Source of the DNA: Duganella margarita
GTDB lineage: Bacteria > Pseudomonadota > Gammaproteobacteria > Burkholderiales > Burkholderiaceae_D
Length of the DNA stretch: 64,000 bases
NCBI RefSeq assembly: GCF_009857535.1
Contig: NZ_WWCS01000011.1
Span: forward strand, 155,196-219,195
Direction of reading: 5' to 3'
In this document: positions 48,115-57,275 of the stretch, one piece after another
How positions within the stretch are numbered: the stretch's first letter is position 1
How the letters are laid out: each line of letters begins with the position of its first letter
Program-made: the position numbers and the translations under genes
The notes under the pieces: model-generated
What the model saw: only the letters and a program-made list of their open reading frames with translations
What the model was told of the DNA's origin: nothing
Databases searched by the model: none

Positions 48115-50202
48115 TTAGCCGACCGTGCCGATGATGCTGACTTCGCGGTTCTCGGGAATCTCATTGTACGACAGCACATGCAGGCCGGGCGCGAACAGGC
48201 GCGCATAGCGCGCCAGCAGCGGCCGGATCTGCGGCAGCACCAGCAGCAGCGGCGGCGTCGCCTGCTGCTTCATCTGCTCGCGCGCCACCGGCATATTGAC
48301 CTGGAGCTGGGCCAGCAGGTGCGGGTCGATCGGGTAGTTATCCAGCACCACCTTGCCGCTCTGGCGCGCCTGATTCAACGATCCCAGCAGCATATTCTCG
48401 AGGTCGCCGCCGAGGTTGAAGGCGCGCATCTCGGTCTTCTGGCCGAACAGCGCGGTGACGATCTGGCGCCGCAGCGCACAGCGCACCTCGGCCGCCAGCA
48501 GGATCGGATCTTTAGTGGTCTCAGCACTGTCCACCAGCGTGGTGGCGATCGGCACGATGTCCTTCAGCGAGACGTTTTCCGCCAGCAGCACGCGGAACAC
48601 GCGCAGCATCTGCGTATGGGTCAGCGCCTTGTCCAGCGCCGCCGCCAACTTGGGCGAGATCGCGGCCAGCCGTTCCATCAGGGCCGGCACGTCTTCGTGG
48701 CGGAACAGCTCCGGCAGGTATTCGCGGATCAGCTTGGACAAGTGGGTGGCGATCGCGCTCGGCGCCTCCACCACCTGGTAGCCCAGGCCCAAGGCGTTGG
48801 CCTTCTCGCTGGTCTCGATCCACGTCACCGGCATGCCGTAGGCCGGCTCGATGCCAGGAATGCCGTCGATCTGACCGTACACATTCGGCGACGGGATCGC
48901 CATCAGGCGGTCGGCAAACACCTCGGCCTGCGACACCACGCTGCCCGACAGCACCACCGAATACTGCGACGGTTTCAGGCCGAGGTCGTCGCGCACCTGG
49001 ATCGGCGGCAACAGCAGCCCCATGGCCTCGGAAATACTCTGGCGCACGCCCTTGATGCGCTTGGTCAGCGGCTCGCCATGGGCCTTGTCGATCAGGCCGA
49101 CCAGCTTGTAGCCCACCGCCAGTTGCAGCGGCTGCACCGCCGGCAGCGAAGTCCAATCGAGTTCGGGCGCGCGGTCTTCGCGCAGCGCCGCCTCGATGGC
49201 GTCCAGATTATTGGTGACCGGGGCTTTGACCCTGGTTAATAACTTCCAGCCGACATACGCCAGCGTCAGCGCAAACAGGCCGAACATCTGCCATGGCATG
49301 CCCGGCACCATGGCGAGGATCAGCATCATCAGCGCGGCGCTGAACATCACCTGCGGCGAAGTCAGGACCTGGCTGCCGACCTGCTGCTCGAAGTCGCCCG
49401 AATCCGAAATGCGGGTGACCAGGATGGCGGCGGCAGCCGACAGCAGCAGCGCCGGGATCTGGGCCACCAGGCCGTCACCGATGGTCAGCAGCGCGTACTG
49501 GCGGAAGGCGTCGCCGAACGACATGTCCTGCATCAGCGCGCCGATCGCCACGCCGCCCACCATATTGATGATCAGGATCAGGATCGACGCCACGGCGTCG
49601 CCGCGCACGAACTTGGAGGCGCCGTCCATGGCGCCGTAGAAGTCGGCCTCGGCCGCTACTTCCTGGCGCCGCACCTGGGCTTTTTCCTGGTTGATCAGGC
49701 CGGCGTTGAGGTCGGCGTCAATCGCCATCTGCTTGCCGGGCAGCGCGTCCAGCGTGAAGCGCGCCGACACCTCGGAAATCCGCTCGGCGCCCTTGGTCAC
49801 CACCATGAAGTTGATGATCATCAGGATCACGAACACCACGATCCCGACCACGTAGTTGCCACCCACCACCACATTGCCGAACGCCTCGATCACATGACCG
49901 GCGGCCGCCGTGCCCTCATGGCCGTGCAGCAGCACCACCCGGGTCGACGCCACGTTCAGCGTCAGGCGCAGCATGGTGGTGGCCAGCAGCACCGTCGGGA
50001 ACACCGAGAAGTCCAGTGGACGGCGCACCTGCACCGAGCCCAGGATCACGATCAGCGCCAGCACGATATTGAAGGTGAACATCACGTCCAGCAATATCGG
50101 CGGCAACGGCAACATGATCATCGCCAGGATGACCAGCAAGAATGCCGGGGTGGCAAACTTGTGGCGACGGATCTCCGTAATCATGGTCTGAAAAAAATTC
50201 AC
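48115..50202 (-). CDS. flhA: FlhA, flagellar export gate protein
   Basis: This 695-residue FlhA has about eight N-terminal transmembrane helices with the conserved FHIPEP-type signature (NVASTRVVLLHG), the ERISEVSARFTLDALPGKQMAIDADLNAGLI loop, and a C-terminal cytoplasmic domain that receives substrates and chaperones. It is the distal gene of the minus-strand fliMNPQR-flhBA operon, overlapping flhB by 4 bp. Confidence 0.97.
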   Translation of the reverse strand: MNFFQTMITEIRRHKFATPAFLLVILAMIMLPLPPILLDVMFTFNIVLALIVILGSVQVRRPLDFSVFPTVLLATTMLRLTLNVASTRVVLLHGHEGTAAAGHVIEAFGNVVVGGNYVVGIVVFVILMIINFMVVTKGAERISEVSARFTLDALPGKQMAIDADLNAGLINQEKAQVRRQEVAAEADFYGAMDGASKFVRGDAVASILILIINMVGGVAIGALMQDMSFGDAFRQYALLTIGDGLVAQIPALLLSAAAAILVTRISDSGDFEQQVGSQVLTSPQVMFSAALMMLILAMVPGMPWQMFGLFALTLAYVGWKLLTRVKAPVTNNLDAIEAALREDRAPELDWTSLPAVQPLQLAVGYKLVGLIDKAHGEPLTKRIKGVRQSISEAMGLLLPPIQVRDDLGLKPSQYSVVLSGSVVSQAEVFADRLMAIPSPNVYGQIDGIPGIEPAYGMPVTWIETSEKANALGLGYQVVEAPSAIATHLSKLIREYLPELFRHEDVPALMERLAAISPKLAAALDKALTHTQMLRVFRVLLAENVSLKDIVPIATTLVDSAETTKDPILLAAEVRCALRRQIVTALFGQKTEMRAFNLGGDLENMLLGSLNQARQSGKVVLDNYPIDPHLLAQLQVNMPVAREQMKQQATPPLLLVLPQIRPLLARYARLFAPGLHVLSYNEIPENREVSIIGTVG

Positions 50203-51335
50203 TGCTCAACCTCGCTCATGGATGTGGGCACAACAACGTCTTCCGGACGCACCGGTTCGGCGTTACGCCGCCCGGCACGGAATGCTTGCAACTGCAGCAC
50301 ATAGTTCAACACCTGAGAAACGGCCTGGTACAGCTGCACCGGGATCTGCTGGTTGACCTGGCTGGTGTTATAGATGGCGCGCGCCAGCGGCGGCAGCTCC
50401 ATCACTTCAATCTTGAATTCGGCGGCCAGCTGCTTGATGTACAGCGCCATCTCGTCCACCCCCTTGGCCACCACGTACGGCGCCTCGGCCTTGCCGGCGT
50501 CATACTTCAGCGCCACCGCATAGTGCTCCGGGTTGACGATCACCACGTCGGCGGTCGGCACTGTCTTGCGCGCGCTGCGGCGGGCCATGGCGCGCTGCAG
50601 CTGGCGGATGCGGCCCTTGACCTCGGGCCGGCCTTCGGTCGACTTGTGCTCTTCCTTCAGGTCCTGCTTGGACATGCGCTGGTTCTTGGCGAAGAAGAAG
50701 GCCTGCGCCGGCACGTCGATCAGGGCGAAGATGATGAACACCGCCACCAGCGACATCAGGCCGTCCAGCATCAGGTTGGAGCCGTTCATCATGGCCTGCC
50801 CCATCGGCATCATCTGCAGATGGGTGTACTGCGGCACGGTGGAGCGCGCCACGTGGATCAGCACGGCGATCAGCACGCCGGCCTTGCCGATCGAAATCAG
50901 CAGCTCGAAGGCGTGCTTGCCGCTGAACAGGCGGCCGATATTCTCCATCGGGCTCATGCGCGACATCTTGGGCTCCCAGTGCTTCATCGACATCACCCAG
51001 CCGCCCGGCACCATGGCGCCCAGCATGATAAACAGCGGCACCACGAACAGCGGCAGCAGCATCTTGATCAGCAGCCACATGGCGCTGCTGAAGACGATCG
51101 ACAGCGCGTTGTCGATGGCGCCGTCGCTGTCGAGCGGGGCGAAACTCTGGTGGAAAATCTCGTGGAACTCGGCCATATAGCCGGGCAGCAGGTAGACGAA
51201 TAGCTTCAGGCTGACCAGGATGCCGATCGCAGTCGACAGGTCGCGCGAGCGCACCACCTGGCCCTCCTGGCGCGACTTCTTCAGCTTCTGCTGTGACGCC
51301 TTTTCTGTTTTGTCGCCAGTGCTGTCGTCAGCCAT
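50199..51335 (-). CDS. flhB: FlhB, flagellar export specificity switch
   Basis: This 378-residue protein has four transmembrane segments and a cytoplasmic tail with the autocleavage motif as NPEH (268-271) in place of the usual NPTH. It is followed by YAVALKYD and VVAKGVDEMALYIK. Asn-Pro cleavage chemistry should be retained, but the Thr to Glu change is worth noting. It overlaps fliR by 8 bp and flhA by 4 bp. The C-terminal end is longer than minimal FlhB (RRNAEPVRPEDVVVPTS). Confidence 0.96.
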   Translation of the reverse strand: MADDSTGDKTEKASQQKLKKSRQEGQVVRSRDLSTAIGILVSLKLFVYLLPGYMAEFHEIFHQSFAPLDSDGAIDNALSIVFSSAMWLLIKMLLPLFVVPLFIMLGAMVPGGWVMSMKHWEPKMSRMSPMENIGRLFSGKHAFELLISIGKAGVLIAVLIHVARSTVPQYTHLQMMPMGQAMMNGSNLMLDGLMSLVAVFIIFALIDVPAQAFFFAKNQRMSKQDLKEEHKSTEGRPEVKGRIRQLQRAMARRSARKTVPTADVVIVNPEHYAVALKYDAGKAEAPYVVAKGVDEMALYIKQLAAEFKIEVMELPPLARAIYNTSQVNQQIPVQLYQAVSQVLNYVLQLQAFRAGRRNAEPVRPEDVVVPTSMSEVEQ

Positions 51336-52122
51336 GGATGGCCACCTGCATCTGCTGGCGTATCATCTCCAGCACCATATTGGTCATGCGCACATAGTGC
51401 TCGGGAATGAAGCGCACCACCTGCGCCAGCATCAGCAGGCCGAAGATGGTGATCACCGAAAAGCCCAGTGCGAACAGGTTCAGCGCCGGCGCCACGCGGT
51501 TGAGGAAACCGAAACCGATCTGCACCACCATGGTGGAAAACACCACCGGCAGCGCCAGCAGCATGGCGGCCGAGAAAATCCAGGCGACGTTGTAGGCCAC
51601 CGTCTGCATCAGCAGCGGGCCGAAGCCGTGGCCCAGCGGCCAGGCGCGGAAGCTCTGGCCGATCACATTGGCGATCACCAGGTGGCCGTCGATCGAGAAG
51701 AAGATGATGATGGCCAGGGTCGACAGCAGCGCCGAGGTGACGTCCGACGACTGCCCGTTCATCGGGTCGTTCATCACCGCCATCGACAAGCCCATCTGCG
51801 ACGACACCATGAAGCCCAGCACGCCGATCACCGACATGGCGAAGTGGAATGCCAGCCCCAGCACAAAGCCGATCAGGCCCTGCTCCAGCGTCGCCACCAC
51901 GCCGGCCAGCGAGAACGGATTGATGGCGGCCGGGCCCCAGTCGGCGCCGGCGGTCAGCGGCATCATGATGATGGCCAGCACCAGCGCGATCAGGATGCGC
52001 ACCGTGGTCGGCGTCACCGCCTCCCCCAGCACCGGCGCGCCGATGAACATCGCCAGGATGCGGCAGAACGGCCACCACAGGGCGGTCAGCATCGGCAGCA
52101 GCTGGGCGAAGATGGCTTCCAT
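51328..52122 (-). CDS. fliR: FliR, flagellar export gate protein
   Basis: This 264-residue, highly hydrophobic protein has about six membrane segments. It has the FliR features PFCRILAMFIGAPVLGEA near the N-terminus and FLNRVAPALNLFALGFS in the C-terminal third. It forms the export gate core with FliP and FliQ and lies between fliQ and flhB. Confidence 0.94.
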   Translation of the reverse strand: MEAIFAQLLPMLTALWWPFCRILAMFIGAPVLGEAVTPTTVRILIALVLAIIMMPLTAGADWGPAAINPFSLAGVVATLEQGLIGFVLGLAFHFAMSVIGVLGFMVSSQMGLSMAVMNDPMNGQSSDVTSALLSTLAIIIFFSIDGHLVIANVIGQSFRAWPLGHGFGPLLMQTVAYNVAWIFSAAMLLALPVVFSTMVVQIGFGFLNRVAPALNLFALGFSVITIFGLLMLAQVVRFIPEHYVRMTNMVLEMIRQQMQVAIHG

Positions 52123-52142
52123 GGGCGTGGTGGGGCAGCGCG

Positions 52143-52415
52143 CTAGCCGACCAGGGTGGCGGCGCGGGTAAAGATGGACACGCAGAAGTCCATCAGCAGG
52201 GTCGACATCCAGCGCCCGGCCAGGATCACCGCCAGCAGCGTGATCAATAGCCTCGGTAGAAAACTGAGCGTCTGTTCATTGATCTGGGTGGCGGCCTGGA
52301 ACAGCGCCACCAGCAGGCCCGTGATCAGGCCCGGCACCACCAGCACCACCACCAGCAACATGACGATGTGCAGTGACTCGACCACCAGGTCGACCGCAAT
52401 TTCGGGTGTCAGCAT
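52143..52415 (-). CDS. fliQ: FliQ, flagellar export gate protein
   Basis: This 90-residue, two-helix membrane protein has the conserved VPGLITGLLVALFQAATQINEQTLSFLPRLL. The length is normal for FliQ. It is 18 bp downstream of fliP and 20 bp upstream of fliR. Confidence 0.95.
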   Translation of the reverse strand: MLTPEIAVDLVVESLHIVMLLVVVLVVPGLITGLLVALFQAATQINEQTLSFLPRLLITLLAVILAGRWMSTLLMDFCVSIFTRAATLVG

Positions 52416-52433
52416 CGATCCGCCCTATTCCTA

Positions 52434-53225
52434 TCAGTAAGCCTGGATGCTCGTCACGAGCGTGTTGACGGTCAGCGTCCAGCCGTCCACCAGCACGAAC
52501 AGCAGCAGCTTGAACGGCAGCGAAATCACCAGCGGCGACAGCATCATCATGCCCATCGCCATCAGCACCGACGACACCACCAGGTCGATCACCAGGAATG
52601 GAATGAACAGCATGCAGCCGATCTGGAACGCGGTCTTCAGCTCCGACAGCACGAACGCCGCCAGCTTGACGGTAAACGCGTGCTGCGCCGGCTCGGTAAT
52701 CTTGTCCTCGCCGGCCAGGTGGGCGATCTGCTGCAGTGCCGCCTTGCTGGTTTGCGCCAGCATGAAGCGCGACACCGGCTTCTCGGCGATCTGCAAGGCG
52801 ACCTCCAGGCCGATCTTGTCCTGGTCGTACGGCACGAAAGCCTCGGTCCAGATCTGCTCGCCGATCGGCCGCATCACCAGCAGGGTCAGGATCAGCGCCA
52901 CGCCGGTGATCACCCGGTTGGGCAAGCCCTGCTGCAGCCCCAGCGCCTGCCGCAACAGCGACAGCACAATGACGAAGCGGGTAAAGCTGGTCATCATCAT
53001 GACCATCACCGGGAGCAGTCCCAGCAAGGTCATGATGATCAGGATTTGCATCTTGACCGTCAGTTCGGTCTTGGCGCCCGGCACCACGTTGGCCAGCAGG
53101 TCGACCGCCTGCGCCGGCGCGCACGCCAGCCCCAGTCCGAGTCCCAGTCCGAGCGCCAGCAGGGCCGCCAGCGGCGCCCCCGGCGTCAGGCGGCGGCGCC
53201 ACGGCGCGTTGATACTCCAGGTCAT
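52434..53225 (-). CDS. fliP: FliP, flagellar export gate protein
   Basis: This 263-residue FliP has a signal-peptide-like N-terminus (LLALGLGLGLGLACAPAQA) and the family blocks MMTSFTRFVIVLSLLRQALGLQQ, FVLSELKTAFQIGCMLFIPFLVIDLVVSSVLMAMGMMMLSP and PFKLLLFVLVDGW. No fliO is found between fliN and fliP. The start overlaps the fliN stop by 4 bp. Confidence 0.96.
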   Translation of the reverse strand: MTWSINAPWRRRLTPGAPLAALLALGLGLGLGLACAPAQAVDLLANVVPGAKTELTVKMQILIIMTLLGLLPVMVMMMTSFTRFVIVLSLLRQALGLQQGLPNRVITGVALILTLLVMRPIGEQIWTEAFVPYDQDKIGLEVALQIAEKPVSRFMLAQTSKAALQQIAHLAGEDKITEPAQHAFTVKLAAFVLSELKTAFQIGCMLFIPFLVIDLVVSSVLMAMGMMMLSPLVISLPFKLLLFVLVDGWTLTVNTLVTSIQAY

Positions 53226-53596
53226 GGAGTCATCATGTCCAGATTCAGGCCGTCGAGGTCGATCACTTTGAGGCCGTAGTTTTCGCCCGCCACCACCACT
53301 TCGGCGCGACCGATGGCGGTGCCGTTGACCTTGATGACCAGCGGTTCACCGGCCAGCACATCGAGTTCCACCACGCTGTCGGCGCCGATGTTCATCAGCT
53401 CTTCCAGCGAAATGCGGGCCGACCCCACCTCCAGCGTCAGCGTGACCGGGATCTTGCGCATCATTGCCGGCAGATCGCGGCGCGGCGCGGCCGCCGGGAT
53501 GTCGGTCAACTCGTTGCCGGGCTGGTCGATGATCATCTCTTCCGACAGGTCGTCCAGCAGGGCGTCGCTAGGGTTGGCTACGTTCATGTTCATCAT
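53222..53596 (-). CDS. fliN: FliN, flagellar C-ring protein
   Basis: This 124-residue SpoA-domain protein has the typical IPVTLTLEVGSARISLEELMNIGADSVVELDVLAGEPLVIKVNGTAIGRAEVVVAGENYGLKV. It is the lower C-ring component and FliH-docking site. Its ATG overlaps the fliM stop (TAATG). Confidence 0.95.
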   Translation of the reverse strand: MMNMNVANPSDALLDDLSEEMIIDQPGNELTDIPAAAPRRDLPAMMRKIPVTLTLEVGSARISLEELMNIGADSVVELDVLAGEPLVIKVNGTAIGRAEVVVAGENYGLKVIDLDGLNLDMMTP

Positions 53597-54504
53597 TATT
53601 CTGCGTCTTCAAAAGAGGTTAAACAGAGTTTGCCTTTGTGCTCGGTGACCGCGGCCGTAAACAGGCGGGAATCTTCGAGCAGGACGTCGGCTCTGGCCAG
53701 GCTGATCGGGATCACATCGCCAACCTGTAAATCGTACAAGCTGCCCAGCGACACTTCCTTGCTGGCCAGGCGGCCGATCAGGCCGACCTGCAGGCGCTGC
53801 GCCAGCGGCGCGGCGGTCTTGACCTTTTTGCCGGCGTCGCGGTCGCGCAGCAGGCCGCGCAGCACGCTGGCCATCAGGCTCTTGTCGAGCGCAAACCAGA
53901 ACTGGCCGGTGGCGCCGCTGCTGATGTCGGCCACGGTGACGGTGATCGCCCACGCGCCTTTGGGCGGTTGCGCGCCGGGCGCCGGCTTGAAGGCGGTGTC
54001 GGCCGGCTCGTGGCTCTCCCCTTCGGCAGGGGCCGGCTTATCCACGGCGGGCAGGTTGAGTTCGATGCGGCCGGCCAGGGTGCCGGTCAACTGTTGCCCC
54101 AGTACCACAGCGAGGCGCTCCTCGGTGGCGGTCACGCGCACCGTGCTCTCGTCGACGGCGGCGGCGGTATCGGCCTTGCCGTCGCTCTTGGCATCGGCCT
54201 TGGCGCCGCTGCCATAGCGGTAGTTCAGCACGCTGAGCAACACCTTGCGTTCCAGCGAAAAAGCGATCTGGCCGGCCGGCGCCGCAAAGCTGAGCCAGCG
54301 GCTGCGGATCTCGTTGCCTTCCAGCCGGCTGAACGTGACGTCGTCGACCTGGAAACCGCCCCAATAACGGCGGTTCATGTTCAGGCGCATCGACTGCGTC
54401 AGATCGTCGCGCAACTGGGCCGCAAAAATATGCAGCAGGTGTACCGGGCGCCCCAGCAGGCAGGGGTCCAGCACTTGATGTTGCGTCTGTTTTGTCGTTG
54501 TCAT
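53596..54504 (-). CDS. fliM: FliM-like C-ring protein lacking the CheY-binding motif
   Basis: This 302-residue protein has a C-terminal SpoA domain (KEVSLGSLYDLQVGDVIPISLARADVLLEDSRLFTAAVTEHKGKLCLTSFED) and a CheC-like middle (HIFAAQLRDDLTQSMRLNMNRRYWGGFQVDDVTF). The usual N-terminal LSQDEIDALL-type peptide that binds phospho-CheY is absent. The protein begins MTTTKQTQHQVLDPCLLGRPVHLL. A Lys/Asp/Ala-rich insertion lies near residues 100-120. It is the first gene of the minus operon. It is rather divergent, so the call rests on domain layout and synteny. Confidence 0.85.
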   Translation of the reverse strand: MTTTKQTQHQVLDPCLLGRPVHLLHIFAAQLRDDLTQSMRLNMNRRYWGGFQVDDVTFSRLEGNEIRSRWLSFAAPAGQIAFSLERKVLLSVLNYRYGSGAKADAKSDGKADTAAAVDESTVRVTATEERLAVVLGQQLTGTLAGRIELNLPAVDKPAPAEGESHEPADTAFKPAPGAQPPKGAWAITVTVADISSGATGQFWFALDKSLMASVLRGLLRDRDAGKKVKTAAPLAQRLQVGLIGRLASKEVSLGSLYDLQVGDVIPISLARADVLLEDSRLFTAAVTEHKGKLCLTSFEDAE

Positions 54505-55133
54505 GTATTGGCCATGGCGGTTAATTCTGTCCTACTGCTGCATCATCGCACTATCCCGCTAAAAACTGGTTGCTCCCGGCGCACAATTTGACCGGGTGCA
54601 ATAGAAGAATAACGTAAAGTAGGACGATCTCGGTAGCAGCATACCTCAAAATTCACATTATTGCTAACGAACAATATTTGACTGAATAATTTCCCTGGAG
54701 ACAAATACCGCTTTACAAGAATATTGCTAGCCGGTAAGCTTAGTTCAGCTTGTAGGGTCTTTCGCTGCTCTGCAACATACGTGAACATATGGCGCTTAGT
54801 GAATGATTTATAACGATATTTGCCCCAGAATAATTGTTTTGGATGCCGCCCGCCGGTGCTGTAAAGAAATTTCACAGTTGGTCGATAACGATCAGGCAAA
54901 ATCGGCCGCGCGGCATGGCCGCCGGCCCAGCGCGTCAGCGTTAGTCTGACAGTCCTACCCTACCTTTTTTACAAGACTGTGACATGCACAACAGATGTGT
55001 AGCAGGTTTGGTATAGGACGCGAGAATATCTGAACATGAGCTTGCTGCTTGACGGCAATCTCGCTAAGGTAGGCATCTGGATCATCTGGACGAAGTCATC
55101 CAGTATTAATGCGGTAAAAACGGGGGTAGCAAG
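54505..55133. promoter_or_regulatory. 629-bp AT-rich divergent region between fliM and fliE
   Basis: This is the largest gap in the window, where Flag-2 loci usually carry the lafK regulator gene. It is noticeably AT-richer than its flanks. A small minus-strand reading frame (54543-54899, 118 codons) has no recognisable domain and is not called. A candidate sigma-28 site lies at 54862-54888. Otherwise I see no known element. Confidence 0.5.
54862..54888 (+). promoter_or_regulatory. Candidate sigma-28 (FliA) promoter facing fliE
   Basis: TAAAGAAA at 54862-54869, an 11-bp spacer and GTCGATAA at 54881-54888 resemble the flagellar sigma consensus TAAAGTTT-N11-GCCGATAA with exact spacing. It lies about 245 bp upstream of fliE. 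A basal-body operon under sigma-28 would be unusual, so this is tentative. Confidence 0.35.
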
Positions 55134-55484
55134 ATGAGTAACGGATTCTCCAGCCTGATACAGGCCGACCTGGCGTCGTTGACCAATGCGGCGCAAAGCC
55201 TGGCGAACAGCAGCCCCACGATTGCTGCCGCCAACCAGTACGGCGCCCAGGCCGGCCAGCACGGCGCCTCGTTTGCGCAGTCGATGCAGGGCGCCATCGA
55301 ACACGTCAATGCCATGGACGTGGAAGCTGGCCAGAAGATGGCCGATGTCGACTCCGGCAAGAGCGACGACCTGGTCGGCGCCATGCTGTCGAGCCAGGAT
55401 GCCGGCCTGTCCTTCTCCATGCTGATGCAAGTACGCAACAAAGTCATGGGCGGCCTTGACGAGCTGATCAAATTACCGCTGTAA
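55134..55484 (+). CDS. fliE: FliE, MS-ring/rod junction protein
   Basis: This 116-residue protein is recognised by SFAQSMQGAIEHVNAMDVEAGQKMADVDSGKSDDLVGAMLSSQDAGLSFSMLMQVRNKVMGGLDELIKLPL, the FliE pattern. It is the first gene of the plus-strand fliEFGHIJ operon and is exported to join the MS ring and rod. It ends 21 bp before fliF. Confidence 0.93.
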   Translation: MSNGFSSLIQADLASLTNAAQSLANSSPTIAAANQYGAQAGQHGASFAQSMQGAIEHVNAMDVEAGQKMADVDSGKSDDLVGAMLSSQDAGLSFSMLMQVRNKVMGGLDELIKLPL

Positions 55485-55505
55485 GCCTCCGCGAAAGCCT
55501 TCACT

Positions 55506-57275
55506 GTGATTAACACCCTTAAGTCCGCCTTTGGCCGCTGGCGCGCGAACCCGTCTGCGCCGTCGTTGCCCCCTGCCCTGCTGAAAACCCTGTACCCGCT
55601 GCTGATCCTGGCCATCGGCCTGACGGCATTGACCATGATGTACATGTGGAGCAACCAGTCGAGCTACAAACCGGTGTTCGGCGCGCGCGAAAAAGTCTCG
55701 GCGCCGGACATGATGACCGTGCTCGATACCGACCACATCCCGTACCGCATCCACCCGGAAAGCGGCCAGGTGCTGGTGCCGGAATCAATGCTGGGCAAGG
55801 TGCGCATGCTGCTGGCCGCCAAGGGCGTGACCGCCCAACTGCCGGCCGGCCTGGAGCTGATGGACAAGAACGATCCGCTGGGCGTGTCGCAATTCGTGCA
55901 GGACGTGCGCTTCCGCCGTGGCCTGGAAGGCGAACTGGCGCAATCGATCATGACGCTCGATGCGATTTCGCATGCGCGCGTGCACCTGTCGATCGCCAAG
56001 TCGACCTCGTTTGTGTCGGCGGACGGCGACAAATCGTCGGCTTCAGTGGTGGTCGCGCTCAAACCGGGCGCCACGCTGCCGCCTGAAGCGATCGCCGCCG
56101 TGGTCAACATGGTGGCCGGCAGCGTCGCCAGCCTGTCGCCGGCGCGCGTCAGCCTGGTGGACCAGGCCGGCAACCTGCTGTCGGCTCACATCGATCTGGC
56201 CGACGGCTTTGACGCCGGCACCAGCGGCAACGACGCCAGCAAGCGCTACCAGGACGACGTCAAGAACAACATCAAGGGCCTGCTCGGTCCGGTGATCGGC
56301 GACGACAACTACCGCATGTCGGTGGCGGCCGCGGTCGACAACGACCGGGTCGAGGAAACCGTCGAGAAATACGGCGCCGATCCGAAAGTCACCAGCGAAG
56401 CCATGCGCGAAGAGCAGGACCGCAACCGCATGGTGATGGGCGTGCCGGGCACGCTGTCGAACCGGCCGCCGCCGGCGGCCGCCAATCCGGCCGCCGCTGC
56501 CGCGCAGACCGCCGGCGGCGCCGCCGACCCGAACGCCGCGCCGGCCGACGGCACCGCCCGCAAGAACGCCACCACCCGCCAGTATGCGTACGACCGCAGC
56601 ATCATCCAGACCAAACGCAGCCGGGGCCGCCTGGAGAAACTCAGCGTGGCCGTGGTGCTGGCGCAAGCCGCCGCGCCGACGCCGAAAACCGGCTGGAGCG
56701 CGGCCGACATCGCCAACATCGACAAGATCCTGCGCAACGGTCTCGGCATTAACGCCGAACGCGGCGACCAGCTGGTGGTCTCGGCCATGAACTTCCCGGC
56801 CAAGGCCGCGCCGGTGGCGTGGTGGGAAGAGCGCGACAACATCGTCGACATCAGCAAGTACGGGATCTACGCCGTGGCCGCCCTGCTCGGCTACCTGTTG
56901 CTGCTGCGTCCTCTGATGCGCCTGGTCACCATGCGCTTCACGCCGGATCCGAAAGAAACCGCACGCATCAACGCCGAACGCCGCGCCGCCGAACAGGCCG
57001 CCGTGGCGGCCGCCAAGGAAGCCAAGGAAGCCGGCGCCAAGGATCAGGCCGTGCTGGCCGGGACCGCCGGCGCAGCGGGCGCCCCGGCGCTGGCCGGCGC
57101 TGCTGCCCAGCCGGGCATGCCGGTGGTGCCGCTGCTGGAAAACTACGATCTGCCGCCACCCGGCTCGGCGGTCGACGTCATGGTCGATCACCTGAAAGTG
57201 CTGGCCGCGAAAGAACCGGAACGCGTAGCCGAAGTCGTCAAACAATGGATGCAGAAAAATGGCCGAACTCAATAA
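55506..57275 (+). CDS. fliF: FliF, flagellar MS-ring protein
   Basis: This 589-residue protein starts at GTG 55506. It has an N-terminal transmembrane helix (about 28-48), a YscJ/FliF domain (LAAKGVTAQLPAGLELMDKNDPLGVSQFVQDVRFRRGLEGELAQSI), a Pro/Ala-rich insert near 320-345 and a second transmembrane helix near 458-478. The cytoplasmic C-terminal tail binds FliG. It overlaps fliG by 17 bp. Confidence 0.96.
   Translation: MINTLKSAFGRWRANPSAPSLPPALLKTLYPLLILAIGLTALTMMYMWSNQSSYKPVFGAREKVSAPDMMTVLDTDHIPYRIHPESGQVLVPESMLGKVRMLLAAKGVTAQLPAGLELMDKNDPLGVSQFVQDVRFRRGLEGELAQSIMTLDAISHARVHLSIAKSTSFVSADGDKSSASVVVALKPGATLPPEAIAAVVNMVAGSVASLSPARVSLVDQAGNLLSAHIDLADGFDAGTSGNDASKRYQDDVKNNIKGLLGPVIGDDNYRMSVAAAVDNDRVEETVEKYGADPKVTSEAMREEQDRNRMVMGVPGTLSNRPPPAAANPAAAAAQTAGGAADPNAAPADGTARKNATTRQYAYDRSIIQTKRSRGRLEKLSVAVVLAQAAAPTPKTGWSAADIANIDKILRNGLGINAERGDQLVVSAMNFPAKAAPVAWWEERDNIVDISKYGIYAVAALLGYLLLLRPLMRLVTMRFTPDPKETARINAERRAAEQAAVAAAKEAKEAGAKDQAVLAGTAGAAGAPALAGAAAQPGMPVVPLLENYDLPPPGSAVDVMVDHLKVLAAKEPERVAEVVKQWMQKNGRTQ

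Noticed and set aside
54543..54899. 118-codon minus-strand reading frame in the fliM-fliE spacer
   Set aside because: No domain, signal or convincing ribosome-binding site. AT-rich spacer makes chance opening plausible, though it cannot be excluded.
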